Shown here in pieces: positions 25,392-33,955 of a DNA stretch of 64,000 bases. Origin of the DNA: Bradyrhizobium sp. BRP22 (lineage in GTDB: Bacteria; Pseudomonadota; Alphaproteobacteria; Rhizobiales; Xanthobacteraceae). The DNA lies in assembly GCF_020194175.1 (NCBI RefSeq), contig NZ_JADYVX010000027.1, positions 1 through 64,000 of the forward strand, read 5' to 3'. The position numbers were made by a program, and so were the translations under genes. The number at the start of each line of letters is the position of its first letter. Position 1 is the first letter of the stretch. The notes below the pieces were generated by a model. That model did no database searches and had not been told where the DNA came from. It saw only the letters and a list, made by a program, of their open reading frames with translations.

Positions 25392-25574
25392 ATGGCTGCC
25401 GACAGACTGGATGACTATATCGACGCCGTCGCGACCGCGATGGGATTGCCGGTCGAGGACGCCTGGCGGCCGGCGGTTCGTGCCAATCTCGAGGTTTCGC
25501 TGAGGCTGGCGCGGATGGTGGACGAATTCCCGCTGCCTGACGAAACCGAGCCGGCCAGTGTCTACTCCGCCTGA
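25392..25574 (+). CDS. atzG: AtzG-like small subunit of the AtzE amidase (DUF4089)
   Basis: A 60-residue helical protein (MAADRLDDYIDAVATAMGLPVEDAW...EVSLRLARMVDEFPLPDETEPASVYSA). Size, helical pattern and the terminal PLPDETEPA...YSA match the AtzG/DUF4089 family. AtzG is a GatC-like chaperone subunit that forms a heterotetramer with AtzE. GGGAG lies about 5 bp before the ATG. Its stop is 7 bp before the atzE start, as in known atzG-atzE pairs. Confidence 0.82.
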   Translation: MAADRLDDYIDAVATAMGLPVEDAWRPAVRANLEVSLRLARMVDEFPLPDETEPASVYSA

Positions 25575-25581
25575 TGCTGCG

Positions 25582-26973
25582 ATGACCGACAAATCCCTGT
25601 CTGCCGCCGACATCGCGCAGGCCGTCGCCAAGCGGAAGCTTTCCGCGCTGGAAGCAACCGAGGCGGCGCTCGGGCGCATCGCAAAGCATGATTCCGTGCT
25701 CAACGCCTTCACCGATGTCACCGCCGATCGTGCCCGCGCCAAGGCGAAGGCCGTCGATGCCGCGATCGCGGCCGGCCAGGATGTCGGTCCGCTCGCCGGT
25801 GTTCCCTTTGCGGTGAAGAATCTGTTCGACGTGCAGGGCCTCTCCACGCGCGCCGGATCGAAGATCAACCGCGACCTGCCGCCTGCGCCACGCGATGCGA
25901 CGCTGATCGAGCGGATGGAGGCGGCCGGCGCCGTGCTGGTCGGCGCGCTCAACATGGGCGAATACGCCTACGACTTCACCGGCGAGAACGTGCATGACGG
26001 CCCGTCACGCAATCCGCACGATCCGACGCGGATGACCGGCGGCTCCTCGGGCGGTTCCGGCAGCGCGGTCGGCGGCGCTCTCGTGCCGATCGCGCTCGGT
26101 TCCGATACCAACGGCTCGATCCGCGTGCCGTCATCCTTCTGCGGCGTCTTTGGGTTGAAGCCGACCTATGGCCGGCTGTCGCGCGCGCGTTCGTTTCCGT
26201 TCGTCGCGAGCTTCGATCACCTTGGTCCGCTGGCGCGAAGCGTGCGCGATCTCGCATTGTCCTATGATGCGATGCAGGGGCCTGACGCCGATGATGCCGC
26301 CTGCACCACACGGCCGATCGAGCCGGTGACGCCACAGCTTGAACAAGGCATCGACGGTCTCCGCATCGCCATCGCCGGCGGCTATTTCCAGAAGAACGTC
26401 TTCCCGGAGGCGGTTGAGGCTGTCGGCCGCATCGCCAAGGCGCTCAATGCGACGCGAACGGTGGAACTTCCGGAGGCCGCGCGCGCCCGCGCGGCGGCTT
26501 ATGTCATCACGACCACGGAAGGTGCTTCGCTGCATCTCGATCGCCTGCGCAAGCGGCCGAATGATTTCGATCCCGCGGTGCGCGATCGCCTGATCGCCGG
26601 CGCGATGATCCCGGCGCCCTTCGTCGACAAGGCGCAGAAATTCCGCCGCTGGTATCGCGAGAAGGTGCTGGAGCTGTTCGAGACGGTCGATGTGATCCTG
26701 GCGCCGGCGACGCCGTGCGTGGCGCCGAAGCTCGGCCAGGTAAACTTTACGCTCGATGGCGTCGAACTGCCGGTGCGCGCCAATATCGGCATCCATACCC
26801 AGCCGATTTCGTTCATCGGCCTGCCGGTGGTGGCGGTTCCGGTTCCGCTCGAGCCGATGCCGATCGGCGTGCAGATCATCGCAGCGCCGTGGCGTGAGGA
26901 CATCGCGTTGCGGGTTGCCCACGCTCTGGAGCGCATGGGCGCGGCGGCCGCGCCGCCCCCACGAGGAATCTAG
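25582..26973 (+). CDS. atzE: AtzE-family amidohydrolase (1-carboxybiuret hydrolase type)
   Basis: A 463-residue amidase-signature enzyme. The Lys-cisSer-Ser triad is visible: Lys79 in GVPFAVKNLFD, Ser155 in MTGGSSGGSGS, and Ser179 in SDTNGSIRVPSSF. The substrate loop MGEYAYDFTGENVHDGPSRNP is typical of AtzE-type proteins. Characterised AtzE, with AtzG, deaminates 1-carboxybiuret to 1,3-dicarboxyurea in cyanuric acid degradation. Neighbouring atzG, atzH and atzF homologues support the same chemistry here. The alternative is a related amidase for another N-carboxylated urea. The ATG at 25582 is preferred to an upstream GTG overlapping atzG. Confidence 0.87.
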   Translation: MTDKSLSAADIAQAVAKRKLSALEATEAALGRIAKHDSVLNAFTDVTADRARAKAKAVDAAIAAGQDVGPLAGVPFAVKNLFDVQGLSTRAGSKINRDLPPAPRDATLIERMEAAGAVLVGALNMGEYAYDFTGENVHDGPSRNPHDPTRMTGGSSGGSGSAVGGALVPIALGSDTNGSIRVPSSFCGVFGLKPTYGRLSRARSFPFVASFDHLGPLARSVRDLALSYDAMQGPDADDAACTTRPIEPVTPQLEQGIDGLRIAIAGGYFQKNVFPEAVEAVGRIAKALNATRTVELPEAARARAAAYVITTTEGASLHLDRLRKRPNDFDPAVRDRLIAGAMIPAPFVDKAQKFRRWYREKVLELFETVDVILAPATPCVAPKLGQVNFTLDGVELPVRANIGIHTQPISFIGLPVVAVPVPLEPMPIGVQIIAAPWREDIALRVAHALERMGAAAAPPPRGI

Positions 26974-26976
26974 CCA

Positions 26977-27375
26977 ATGGAAATCGATCTGCCCGACGTG
27001 CTTGCCGAAGTGACCGCGCAGTTTCAACGCTACGAGAAGGCGCTGGTGTCGAACGATGTCGCTGTGCTCGACGAGTTGTTCCGCAACGACAAGCGGACGT
27101 TGCGCTATGGCATGGGCGAGAATCTCTACGGCTATGAGGCGATCATGGCGTTCCGCGCGGCGCGCCCATCGGCCGGGCTCAACCGCCGGACCGACAAGAC
27201 CGTCATCACCACCTATGGCCGCGACACCGCCGTTGCCTCGACGTTGTTCTATCGCGACACCGCGCCTGGCAAGGTGGGGCGGCAGATGCAGACGTGGATA
27301 CGCTTCTCCGAGGGCTGGAGAATCGTCGCCGCCCATGTCAGCATCATCGACGAACCGAAGGATCCGAAGACATGA
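26977..27375 (+). CDS. atzH: AtzH/HpxZ-like protein (DUF3225, SnoaL fold)
   Basis: A 132-residue cone-shaped alpha+beta-barrel protein (MEIDLPDVLAEVTAQFQRYEKALVSNDV...LRYGMGENLYGYEAIMAFRAARP...QMQTWIRFSEGWRIVAAHVSIID). This is the DUF3225 family that includes HpxZ of oxalurate catabolism and AtzH. AtzH was reported to convert 1,3-dicarboxyurea to allophanate, linking AtzE to AtzF. The gene starts 3 bp after the atzE stop and its stop overlaps the GntR start as ATGA, so the genes are co-translated. Confidence 0.82.
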   Translation: MEIDLPDVLAEVTAQFQRYEKALVSNDVAVLDELFRNDKRTLRYGMGENLYGYEAIMAFRAARPSAGLNRRTDKTVITTYGRDTAVASTLFYRDTAPGKVGRQMQTWIRFSEGWRIVAAHVSIIDEPKDPKT

Positions 27376-28100
27376 GTCTGGACGATCTTCCGCGCAGCCC
27401 TGCTGCCGCTGAACCGGAAATGCTGGTCCGGCGCGTCGACCGTCCGTCTCCGCAACAGTCCAAGATCACGCGCGCCGAGGAACTGCGGCTGCAGCTCGCC
27501 GACGAGATCGTGCGCGGCGCGCTGAGACCGGGCTCGCCCCTTGATGAAACGGAGATCGCGCGTCGCTTCAATGTCTCGCGAACGCCGGTGCGCGAGGCGC
27601 TGCGCCAGCTTGTGGCGAGCGGCCTGGTCGAAGCGCGCGCCCATCGCGGCGCGGTGGTGGCGCGGCCCTCGATCGAACGGCTCACCGGCATGTTCGAGGC
27701 GATGGCGGAGCTGGAAGCGTTGTGCGCCGGGCTCGCCGCCGAACGGATGACGGCAGCCGATCGGCACGCGCTCGAAGCCGTGCATGAGGAGTTGCGTGTG
27801 CTCAGCTACACCGGCAATCCCGAGCGCTTTCACGAGGTCAACGAGCGCTTCCACAACACCATCTATGCCGGGTCGCACAATGACTATATCGCCGAAATGA
27901 CGCTGGCGACGCGGGTCCGCGTGCAGCCGTTCCGCCGCGCCCAGTTCCGCAATCTCGGCCGCTTGGCTAAATCGCATGCCGAGCACGACCGCGTCGTGGT
28001 CGCGATCCTGCGCGGCGACAAGACCGGCGCCGCCACCGCCATGCGCGCCCACATCACATTGGTGCGCGGCGAATACGAGATCTACGCGGTCTCGGTGTAG
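27372..28100 (+). CDS. GntR family transcriptional regulator (FadR/FCD subfamily)
   Basis: A 242-residue regulator. The winged helix-turn-helix spans about residues 35-100 with EELRLQLADEIVRGALRPGSPLDETEIARRFNVSRTPVREALRQLVASGLVE. The all-helical FCD ligand domain (about 110-235) includes ERFHEVNERFHNTIYAGSHN and the late metal-ligand histidine in KSHAEHDRVV. FCD regulators sense small carboxylates. Being translationally coupled to atzH, it most likely controls this operon, possibly through the inverted repeat at 25335-25359, with a pathway intermediate as effector (inference). Confidence 0.9.
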   Translation: MSLDDLPRSPAAAEPEMLVRRVDRPSPQQSKITRAEELRLQLADEIVRGALRPGSPLDETEIARRFNVSRTPVREALRQLVASGLVEARAHRGAVVARPSIERLTGMFEAMAELEALCAGLAAERMTAADRHALEAVHEELRVLSYTGNPERFHEVNERFHNTIYAGSHNDYIAEMTLATRVRVQPFRRAQFRNLGRLAKSHAEHDRVVVAILRGDKTGAATAMRAHITLVRGEYEIYAVSV

Positions 28101-28124
28101 CCACGCGGGCCATCCGTTGATTCT

Positions 28125-28164
28125 GTCATTCCGGGCCTGCGCCTTCGGCGCATCCCGCAATGAC
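28125..28164. repeat. Short palindromic repeat between convergent gntR and atzF
   Basis: GTCATTCCGGGCCTGCGCC, a TTC loop, then GGCGCATCCCGCAATGAC form a 40-bp imperfect hairpin. It lies between the ends of two convergent genes and is a short relative of the repeat at 18393-18495. It may act as a two-way terminator. Confidence 0.65.
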
Positions 28165-28167
28165 GGC

Positions 28168-29973
28168 TCAGACCGTAGCCCGCTCAGCCACGAACGCGCG
28201 CCAGCCGCCGAAGGCGGAGATGTCGCGTGCGCCGTCGATCCCCGCAGGCTCCACGACGAAGCCTTTCACCTCGCGGCCGTCTGCCAAACCGATCGTGCCG
28301 ATCGAAAGCGGCGGCGGGATCGCGGCGACGAACTTGCCGAAGGACGCCGGCGAGAGCGCCCAGAGCTCGAGCTTGATCGCCGATCCTGCGCCGGCCTCGA
28401 CGCGCAGCATGCCGGGTTTCGGCGGCGTGGTGCCGAGCGCATAGAGCCTGTAGTCCGGCGCGGTGGTGGTCTCCTCGAGCAGGCGCCCGCCGAGCGCGTG
28501 CAGTTCGCCGTTCAGCGCCATGCCGGACAGATGCGCGCCGACAACGGCGACGGCAATGTCCTCGCCGCTCGAGGGCGGCAGCGCAGCGAGCGGCGGCTGC
28601 GGCAGCGATTTCGCGCCCATCGCAAGCCTAGTATCGGCATGGAAGACGCGGCCGATGCTGGCGAGCAGCGCGTCGCATCCGGCCGGCGCCAGCAGCGTGA
28701 TACCGAACGGCGCGCCGTCCGGCCGCATCGCCGACGGCAGCGCGAGGCCGCAGAGGTCGAGCAGGTTGACGAAATTGGTGTAGGTGCCGAGCCGGCTGTT
28801 GAGTTCGATCGGATTGGCGAGCACCTGCGCGGTGGAATAGACCGTCGGTGCCGTCGGCAGCACGATCGCATCCATCGCCGCGTAGGCGCGCTCGGCGATC
28901 CGGCGCAGCCCCTGCAGGCGATAGAGCGCGGCAAAGGTCTCGGCCGCGGTCAGCCGCGCGCCCGCCGCGGTGATCTCGCGCGTGACCGGGTGGATCGCAT
29001 CCGGCAATGATGCGAGCAGATCGCGGATCACGAGATAACGCTCGGCCACCCACGGGCCTTCGTAGAGCAGCCGCGCGGTCTCGTAGAACGGCTCGAGGTC
29101 GAATTCGACCAGCGTGGCGCCAAGCGCGGCCCAGCGCTCGATCGCCTCCGCATAAAGCTGCTCCGACTGGCGATCGCCGAAGAAGATCAGCTGCCCCTTG
29201 CGGGGAATGCCGAGCCGGAGCTTTGCCGGGACGTCCGTCATCTCGCCAAGCGGCCGCTCGCGCGAAAAGGGATCGGCGCCATCGGGGCCGGCCATCACCT
29301 TCAGCGCGGCCATGGCATCGTCGACGGTGAGCGAGAACACCGAGATGCAATCGAGCGTGCGGCAGGCCGGCACCAGCCCCGCGGTCGAGATCAGCCCGAG
29401 GCTCGGCTTCAATCCCACGATGTTGTTGAGCATCGCCGGCACGCGGCCGCTTCCGGCGGTGTCCGTGCCCAAGGCCAGCGGCACCAGTCCTGCGGACACG
29501 GCGACCGCCGATCCCGAACTCGATCCGCCCGGAATGAGGTCGTCACGGACCGGATTTCTGGGGATGCCGTAGGGCGAGCGCACGCCGACGAGGCCGGTCG
29601 CGAACTGGTCGAGATTGGTCTTGCCGATGATGATCGCGCCGGCCTCGCGCAACCGCGCGACGGCGGTCGCGTCATGCGTCGGCATGTAGGAGAAGGCGGG
29701 GCAGGCCGCCGTGGTCGGCATCCCCAGCGCGTCGATATTGTCCTTCACCGCGACCGGCACGCCATAGAGCGGCAGGCGCGCGGCGTCGCTGCCGGCCAGC
29801 GCCTCGGCTTCCGCCAGCGCCTCCTTCTCGTCGCGCAGGCTGATGAAGATGGCGGGATCGCCATGGTCGCGGATGCGCTGAAAACTGCGCGCGACCGTTT
29901 GCGCAGGCGTCATGGTGCCGGCGCGGTGCGCAGCGACGATCGCGGCAACAGTCTCAGTCACGAGAATCCCCAT
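28168..29973 (-). CDS. atzF: Allophanate hydrolase
   Basis: A 601-residue enzyme that hydrolyses allophanate to ammonium and CO2. The N-terminal amidase-signature domain (1-440) shows Lys77 in GVPVAVKDNID, cis-Ser151 in IPGGSSSGSA and nucleophile Ser175 in TDTAGSGRVPA. The C-terminal domain (about 475-600) contains VAVVGAHLSGMALNGEL and EVKGFVVEPAGIDGARDISAFGGWRAFV, the second domain typical of AtzF/DUR1,2 allophanate hydrolases. No biotin-dependent urea carboxylase is adjacent, so allophanate probably comes from the AtzE-AtzH route rather than urea. It is convergent with the operon. Confidence 0.93.
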   Translation of the reverse strand: MGILVTETVAAIVAAHRAGTMTPAQTVARSFQRIRDHGDPAIFISLRDEKEALAEAEALAGSDAARLPLYGVPVAVKDNIDALGMPTTAACPAFSYMPTHDATAVARLREAGAIIIGKTNLDQFATGLVGVRSPYGIPRNPVRDDLIPGGSSSGSAVAVSAGLVPLALGTDTAGSGRVPAMLNNIVGLKPSLGLISTAGLVPACRTLDCISVFSLTVDDAMAALKVMAGPDGADPFSRERPLGEMTDVPAKLRLGIPRKGQLIFFGDRQSEQLYAEAIERWAALGATLVEFDLEPFYETARLLYEGPWVAERYLVIRDLLASLPDAIHPVTREITAAGARLTAAETFAALYRLQGLRRIAERAYAAMDAIVLPTAPTVYSTAQVLANPIELNSRLGTYTNFVNLLDLCGLALPSAMRPDGAPFGITLLAPAGCDALLASIGRVFHADTRLAMGAKSLPQPPLAALPPSSGEDIAVAVVGAHLSGMALNGELHALGGRLLEETTTAPDYRLYALGTTPPKPGMLRVEAGAGSAIKLELWALSPASFGKFVAAIPPPLSIGTIGLADGREVKGFVVEPAGIDGARDISAFGGWRAFVAERATV

Positions 29974-29984
29974 TCATTGGCCGA

Positions 29985-29997
29985 CGGAACCGTTCCG
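29985..29997. promoter_or_regulatory. Short perfect palindrome upstream of atzF
   Basis: CGGAACCGTTCCG is a 13-bp perfect palindrome 12 bp before the atzF ATG. Its position over the translation-initiation region or promoter would suit repressor binding. No second copy was seen in the locus, so the assignment is weak. Confidence 0.3.
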
Positions 29998-30223
29998 ATG
30001 GCGGCGCTGCATCGGCAAAACCCGATCCGGATCGAAGCAAGCGATGTGCCATTGTGTACATTTCCGATGCCCGCGCGATGGCCGGGATCAGAAAACAATC
30101 TCAATCGGTTAGGCCAATCTTTGGGACGGGCACGAGCAGGCTTGCGGCCGATCGCAGGGACGATGCTGCCCAAGTCTTGAGCAGATCGATCGGAGGCCAC
30201 CGCATCCCGGCTGCAGCACGCAG

Positions 30224-30748
30224 TCAGGAACCGGTCCGGCCGGTGACAGCGCCGAGATTGTTGTGCAGCCGCCGCAGCAGATCGATCAGCATTTCCCGCT
30301 CGTCCTTGCGCAGGCAGGACAACAGCTGGCGTTCGCGATCGAGCGCGGCGACGATGACCTTGTCATGGATCGCGCGGCCTCTCGCCGTCAACGTGATCGA
30401 ATGGCTGCGGCCGTCATGCGGGTTGGCGCGGATCGCGACCAGCCCGCGCTTCTGCAACAGCGCCAGCGTCCGGCTCACCGGCCCCTTGTCGAAGCCGATG
30501 ACGTGGCAGATGCGCGAGGCGGGGATGCCAGGCTCGATCGCGAGCTGCGACATGATCCGCCACTCCGTGACATTGACGCCGAAATGGCGCTGGTAGAACG
30601 CCGTGGCGCTGTTGGAAAGCTTGTTGCCGATGAAGGTGACGAAGGCCGGCACGTAACGGTCGAGGTCGAGTGTCGGGCCGGAATTGACAGCCGCGGCTTG
30701 CACGGTTCTCGGCCGGCGCGGCTTCCTGGGGGAGGTTTGAGTGCTCAT
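30224..30748 (-). CDS. MarR family transcriptional regulator
   Basis: A 174-residue winged-helix regulator. A basic N-terminal tail (RKPRRPRT) precedes LDRYVPAFVTFIGNKLSNSATAFYQRHFGVNVTEWRIMSQLAIEPG, then the recognition helix ASRICHVIGFDKGPVSRTLALLQKRGLV and the wing IRANPHDGRSHSITLT. MarR proteins are usually repressors released by small ligands. It lies about 250 bp upstream of atzF in the same direction, so atzF is one plausible target. The start MSTQTS is chosen; ATG at 30760 is an alternative and the ribosome sites of both are weak. Confidence 0.88.
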   Translation of the reverse strand: MSTQTSPRKPRRPRTVQAAAVNSGPTLDLDRYVPAFVTFIGNKLSNSATAFYQRHFGVNVTEWRIMSQLAIEPGIPASRICHVIGFDKGPVSRTLALLQKRGLVAIRANPHDGRSHSITLTARGRAIHDKVIVAALDRERQLLSCLRKDEREMLIDLLRRLHNNLGAVTGRTGS

Positions 30749-30787
30749 ATTTCCGATCATCGCAGTTTCGATTTCATCCGGCGGCGT

Positions 30788-30874
30788 CGCCCGGGTCGAG
30801 CGCAAGCGTAACCCGGGACCGCAAGTCACCGCTGAAACGGATGTCCCGGGTTGCGCTGCGCTCCACCCGGGCCA
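30788..30874. repeat. Dispersed repeat, GCCCGG...GCGCTCCACCCGGGC family (copy 1 of 3)
   Basis: An imperfect palindrome with CCCGGGTCGAGCGCAAGCGTAACCCGGG on one side and CCCGGGTTGCGCTGCGCTCCACCCGGG on the other. Related copies are at 49175-49260 and 57070-57154. It lies between the MarR gene and the end of the NADH dehydrogenase gene. Confidence 0.75.
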
Positions 30875-30883
30875 TGGATCCCG

Positions 30884-32158
30884 TTATCGCGCCACCTTGC
30901 TGCTGCCTTGGGTGATCAGCCGGGCCGCGCGCTGGTCGCGGGCGTGAATCCAGAGCCAGCTCAGCGCGACACTGAGGCGGTTGCGGATGCCGATCAGGAA
31001 GTAGATGTGGGCGATGCCCCAGATCCACCAGGCGATGGCGCCACGCAGCTTGAGCCAGCCGAAATCGATCACCGCCAGCCGCTTGCCGATCTGGGCGAGG
31101 CTGCCCTGGTGCTTGTAGCGGAACGGCGGGAGCGTGCGGCCCTCGAGCCGCGCCCTGATCAGCGATGCGACGTAACGGCCCTCCTGTTTCGCCGCCGGCG
31201 CGATGCCGGGCACCGGCTTGCCGTCGGGGCCGGCGATCGTGATGGTGTCGCCGATCGCGAAGATGTCGGGATGGCCGGGGACAGTGAGGTCGGGATTGAC
31301 CTGCAGCCGATAGGCGCGGTCGGCGGGCGCATTCAGCCATTCGGCGGCGCGCGACGCCCGCACGCCGGCGGCCCAGATGATGGTCCGCGCCTCCAGTCTC
31401 TTGCCGCCATAGACCACGCCATCGGCATCGCATTCGGTAACGGGTGCGCCCAGCATCACCTCGACGCCGAGCTTTTCCAGCGAGCGCTGCGCATAGGTGG
31501 AGAGATCGTCGGGAAAGCCCGCGAGCACGCGCGAGCCCGCCTCGATCAGCACGACGCGGGTCTTATGGGTGTCGATGTTGCGGAAGTCAGGCGCCAGCGT
31601 GTCGCGTGCAAGATCGGCGATGGTGCCGGCCATCTCGACCCCGGTCGGACCCGCGCCAACGATGACGAAGGTCAAGAGCGCCGCGCGCCGTGCCGGATCG
31701 GTCTCGCGCTCGGCGCGCTCGAAGGCAACCAGGATGCGACGCCGCAGCGTGGTGGCGTCCTCAAGCGTTTTCAGGCCCGGCGCGAACGGTTCCCATTCGT
31801 CATGGCCGAAATAGTCGTGGCGCGCGCCGGTCGCCAGCACCAGCGTGTCATAGGGGACGCTGTCGCCGTCATCGAGCACGACACGCTTGCCTTCGGCGTC
31901 GATGCTGTTGACGTTGGCGAACAGCGTCGTCACCTCGCGGCGGTCGCGCAGGAGGTAGCGGATCGGCCAGGCGATCTCGGACGTCGCGAGCGAAGCGGTC
32001 GCGACCTGGTAGAGCAGGGGCTGGAACAGATGATGGTTGCGACGGTCGATCAAGGTGATCTTCACCGGCGCGCCGGCGAGCCCAAAGGTCGCCTCCAGGC
32101 CGCCAAATCCCGCGCCGACGATCACCACGTGATGCGGATCTTTCGGCGGCGTCGTCAT
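30884..32158 (-). CDS. ndh: Type II NADH:quinone oxidoreductase
   Basis: A 424-residue single-subunit flavoprotein that oxidises NADH and reduces quinone at the inner membrane face without proton pumping. The FAD-binding motif is VVIVGAGFGGLEAT and the NADH-binding motif is FVIVGAGPTGVEMAG. The quinone-site neighbourhood reads FQPLLYQVATASL, and the second FAD motif is DIFAIGDT. The C-terminal region AWWIWGIAHIYFLIGIRNRLSVALSWLW is the membrane-associating amphipathic segment of NDH-2. It stands alone. With the CioAB-type oxidase at 5.8-8.4 kb it could form an uncoupled respiratory route. Confidence 0.93.
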   Translation of the reverse strand: MTTPPKDPHHVVIVGAGFGGLEATFGLAGAPVKITLIDRRNHHLFQPLLYQVATASLATSEIAWPIRYLLRDRREVTTLFANVNSIDAEGKRVVLDDGDSVPYDTLVLATGARHDYFGHDEWEPFAPGLKTLEDATTLRRRILVAFERAERETDPARRAALLTFVIVGAGPTGVEMAGTIADLARDTLAPDFRNIDTHKTRVVLIEAGSRVLAGFPDDLSTYAQRSLEKLGVEVMLGAPVTECDADGVVYGGKRLEARTIIWAAGVRASRAAEWLNAPADRAYRLQVNPDLTVPGHPDIFAIGDTITIAGPDGKPVPGIAPAAKQEGRYVASLIRARLEGRTLPPFRYKHQGSLAQIGKRLAVIDFGWLKLRGAIAWWIWGIAHIYFLIGIRNRLSVALSWLWIHARDQRAARLITQGSSKVAR

Positions 32159-32428
32159 GGAATATGGCCCCGGGTTCTCGGTATCTCCGTGCTGATTATG
32201 TATTCATTCGCGCAGTCGTTCCAAGCCGCTTCTTTCTAATCGCACGATAGCGAAAACGTATGCCTCAGGCCTTCCGCGGTGCCGTCGCCGTGATCGCCGA
32301 CCGAGCCAAGGATGGCGTTCTGGGTAGTCGGCAAAAATTCTTCCCACGACCGTATCCTTTGACCGTCGTCAAACGTCCTTGGGATGCGCGATGGCTTCCG
32401 CATCGCGGCGCGAGCCAGGGAGAGGACT

Positions 32429-32776
32429 ATGAATATGAGGCTGATCAGGTACAAGGCGAAGCCCGAAATGGCCGACTCGAACGCCGAACTGGTGGCCGCG
32501 GTGTTTGCGGAACTGAGGGTGATAAAGGCCGATGGCGTGCGCTATCTCACGCTGCGGCTGGAGGACGACACGTTCATCCATGTCGTGGAGACCGCATCCG
32601 ACGACGGGTCCAGCCCGTTGCCGCAGCTCGCCGCGTTCAAGGCGTTCCAGACAGGCATTCGCGATCGTTGCGCCGAGCCGCCGCTGGTTCGCAGCGCCAG
32701 GGTGGTCGGCAACTACCGTATGCTGGAGCATGATCCGGGTCCGGACAAGCAACGAGTCCTGAGCAGGGGAGAATGA
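32429..32776 (+). CDS. Conserved small protein of unknown function, coupled to an ECF sigma factor
   Basis: A 115-residue protein (MNMRLIRYKAKPEMADSNAELVAAVFAEL...VRYLTLRLEDDTFIHVVETASDDGSSPLPQLAAFKAFQTGIRDRC). The beta-alpha-beta pattern with RYLTLRLEDDTFIHV and a helix around LPQLAAFKAFQ resembles the ferredoxin-like fold of the antibiotic-biosynthesis monooxygenase superfamily. I assign no activity. GGAGAGG lies 5-8 bp before the ATG. The stop overlaps the sigma factor start as ATGA. Enzymes of oxidative or detoxifying type often sit beside ECF sigma factors with SnoaL-like tails. Confidence 0.7.
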   Translation: MNMRLIRYKAKPEMADSNAELVAAVFAELRVIKADGVRYLTLRLEDDTFIHVVETASDDGSSPLPQLAAFKAFQTGIRDRCAEPPLVRSARVVGNYRMLEHDPGPDKQRVLSRGE

Positions 32777-33662
32777 CGTCAGTGTCCGACGCATCAGCGG
32801 CCGCCGGTCTCGACAGTCTCCTCGTCGTGCTGCGGCCGCGGTTGCACCGCTACTGCTCCCGCATGGTCGGTTCGGTCATCGACGGCGAGGACGTGCTGCA
32901 GGATGCGCTTATCAAGGCGGTGGAAGCGTTTCCTTTGGTCAGGGAGCTCCAAAATCCGGAGGGCTGGCTGTTCAGGATAGCGCGCAACGCCGCGCTCGAT
33001 TTCCTGCGCCGCCGCCATCGGCAGGACGCGCTCCGGTCGGCGGAGGAGGTCGATATGATGGCGGACGAGCTCGACGACATCGCACGCCGCGAGATCGCCG
33101 CCGCCAGCCTGCGCACTTTCATGCGCCTGCCGCTGGCGCAGCGCAGCAGCGTGATCCTGAGGGACGTGCTCGGCTATTCGCTGGCGGAAGTCTGCGAGAT
33201 CATGGACTTGAGCCTGGCAGCGGCAAAGGCCACCTGCACCGTGGCCGCTCCCGGCTGCGCCAGCTCGCGCTAGAAGGCGATGACGCACCGCGGCTGAAGC
33301 TGACGGACGCCGATCGGGCCCGTCTTTCCACCTATGTCACTCATTTCAACGCCCGCGACTTCGACGCCATCCGCGCCATGATCGCCGACGACATCAAGCT
33401 TGATCTCGTCAACAGGACCCGCCTCAATGGCAAGACCGAGGTCTCGCGCTATTTCGGCAATTACGCCAAGGCCAGCGACTGGCATCTGATGCCGGGGCTT
33501 GTGGAAGGTCGTCCTGCGATCCTGGTGTTCGACCCCACCACGCCCACTGCGACACGGCCGAAATATTTCGTGCTGCTGGGTTGGCGGGCCGATAGGGTGG
33601 CGAGCATCCGGGATTTCCGCCACGCGTCCTACGTCATCGAGGGCGCGGAATATCTAGTATAG
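32773..33662 (+). pseudogene. ECF sigma factor with SnoaL-like C-terminal domain, broken by a frameshift
   Basis: The first part (32773-33273) encodes regions 2 and 4 of an ECF sigma factor: RYCSRMVGSVIDGEDVLQDALIKAVEAFP, GWLFRIARNAALDFLRR and LPLAQRSSVILRDVLGYSLAEVCEIMDLSLAAAKA. It then terminates early with TCTVAAPGCASSR. In another frame the expected continuation HRGRSRLRQLALEGDD begins at 33237 without a stop and runs to 33662 through a SnoaL-like domain (FNARDFDAIRAMIADDIKLDLVNR, RPKYFVLLGWRADRVASIRDFRHASYVIEG). A single-base loss near 33228-33236 explains it. The intact product would be about 296 residues, as in ECF41-type factors where the tail controls activity. Either a real lesion or a sequencing error is possible. 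Confidence 0.82.
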
Positions 33663-33955
33663 CCGGCGCCGCAATGCGGCCGGCAGCAGCTCCAAAGCTG
33701 CGACAATGGTTGCCCTGGCAACCGGCACTATAATTCTTGCCAGCCTCGCGCTTTACGAATTATGGTGCAGCTCAGGCCGGAGCATGCGCCGAAGGTTCTA
33801 AACGCCGCCTTCGGTTCGCGCTTGCTGCCCAGTCAGGATTCCGCGCACTAAACATGTCACCCCGAAATGGGAGTGACGGGGGCACGGACGGCGCTGCCGG
33901 ATGGTTCACCAGCCTGGCGGGCCAGTTGGAATGGTTGAGGAGGAGGGGAGTGAAC

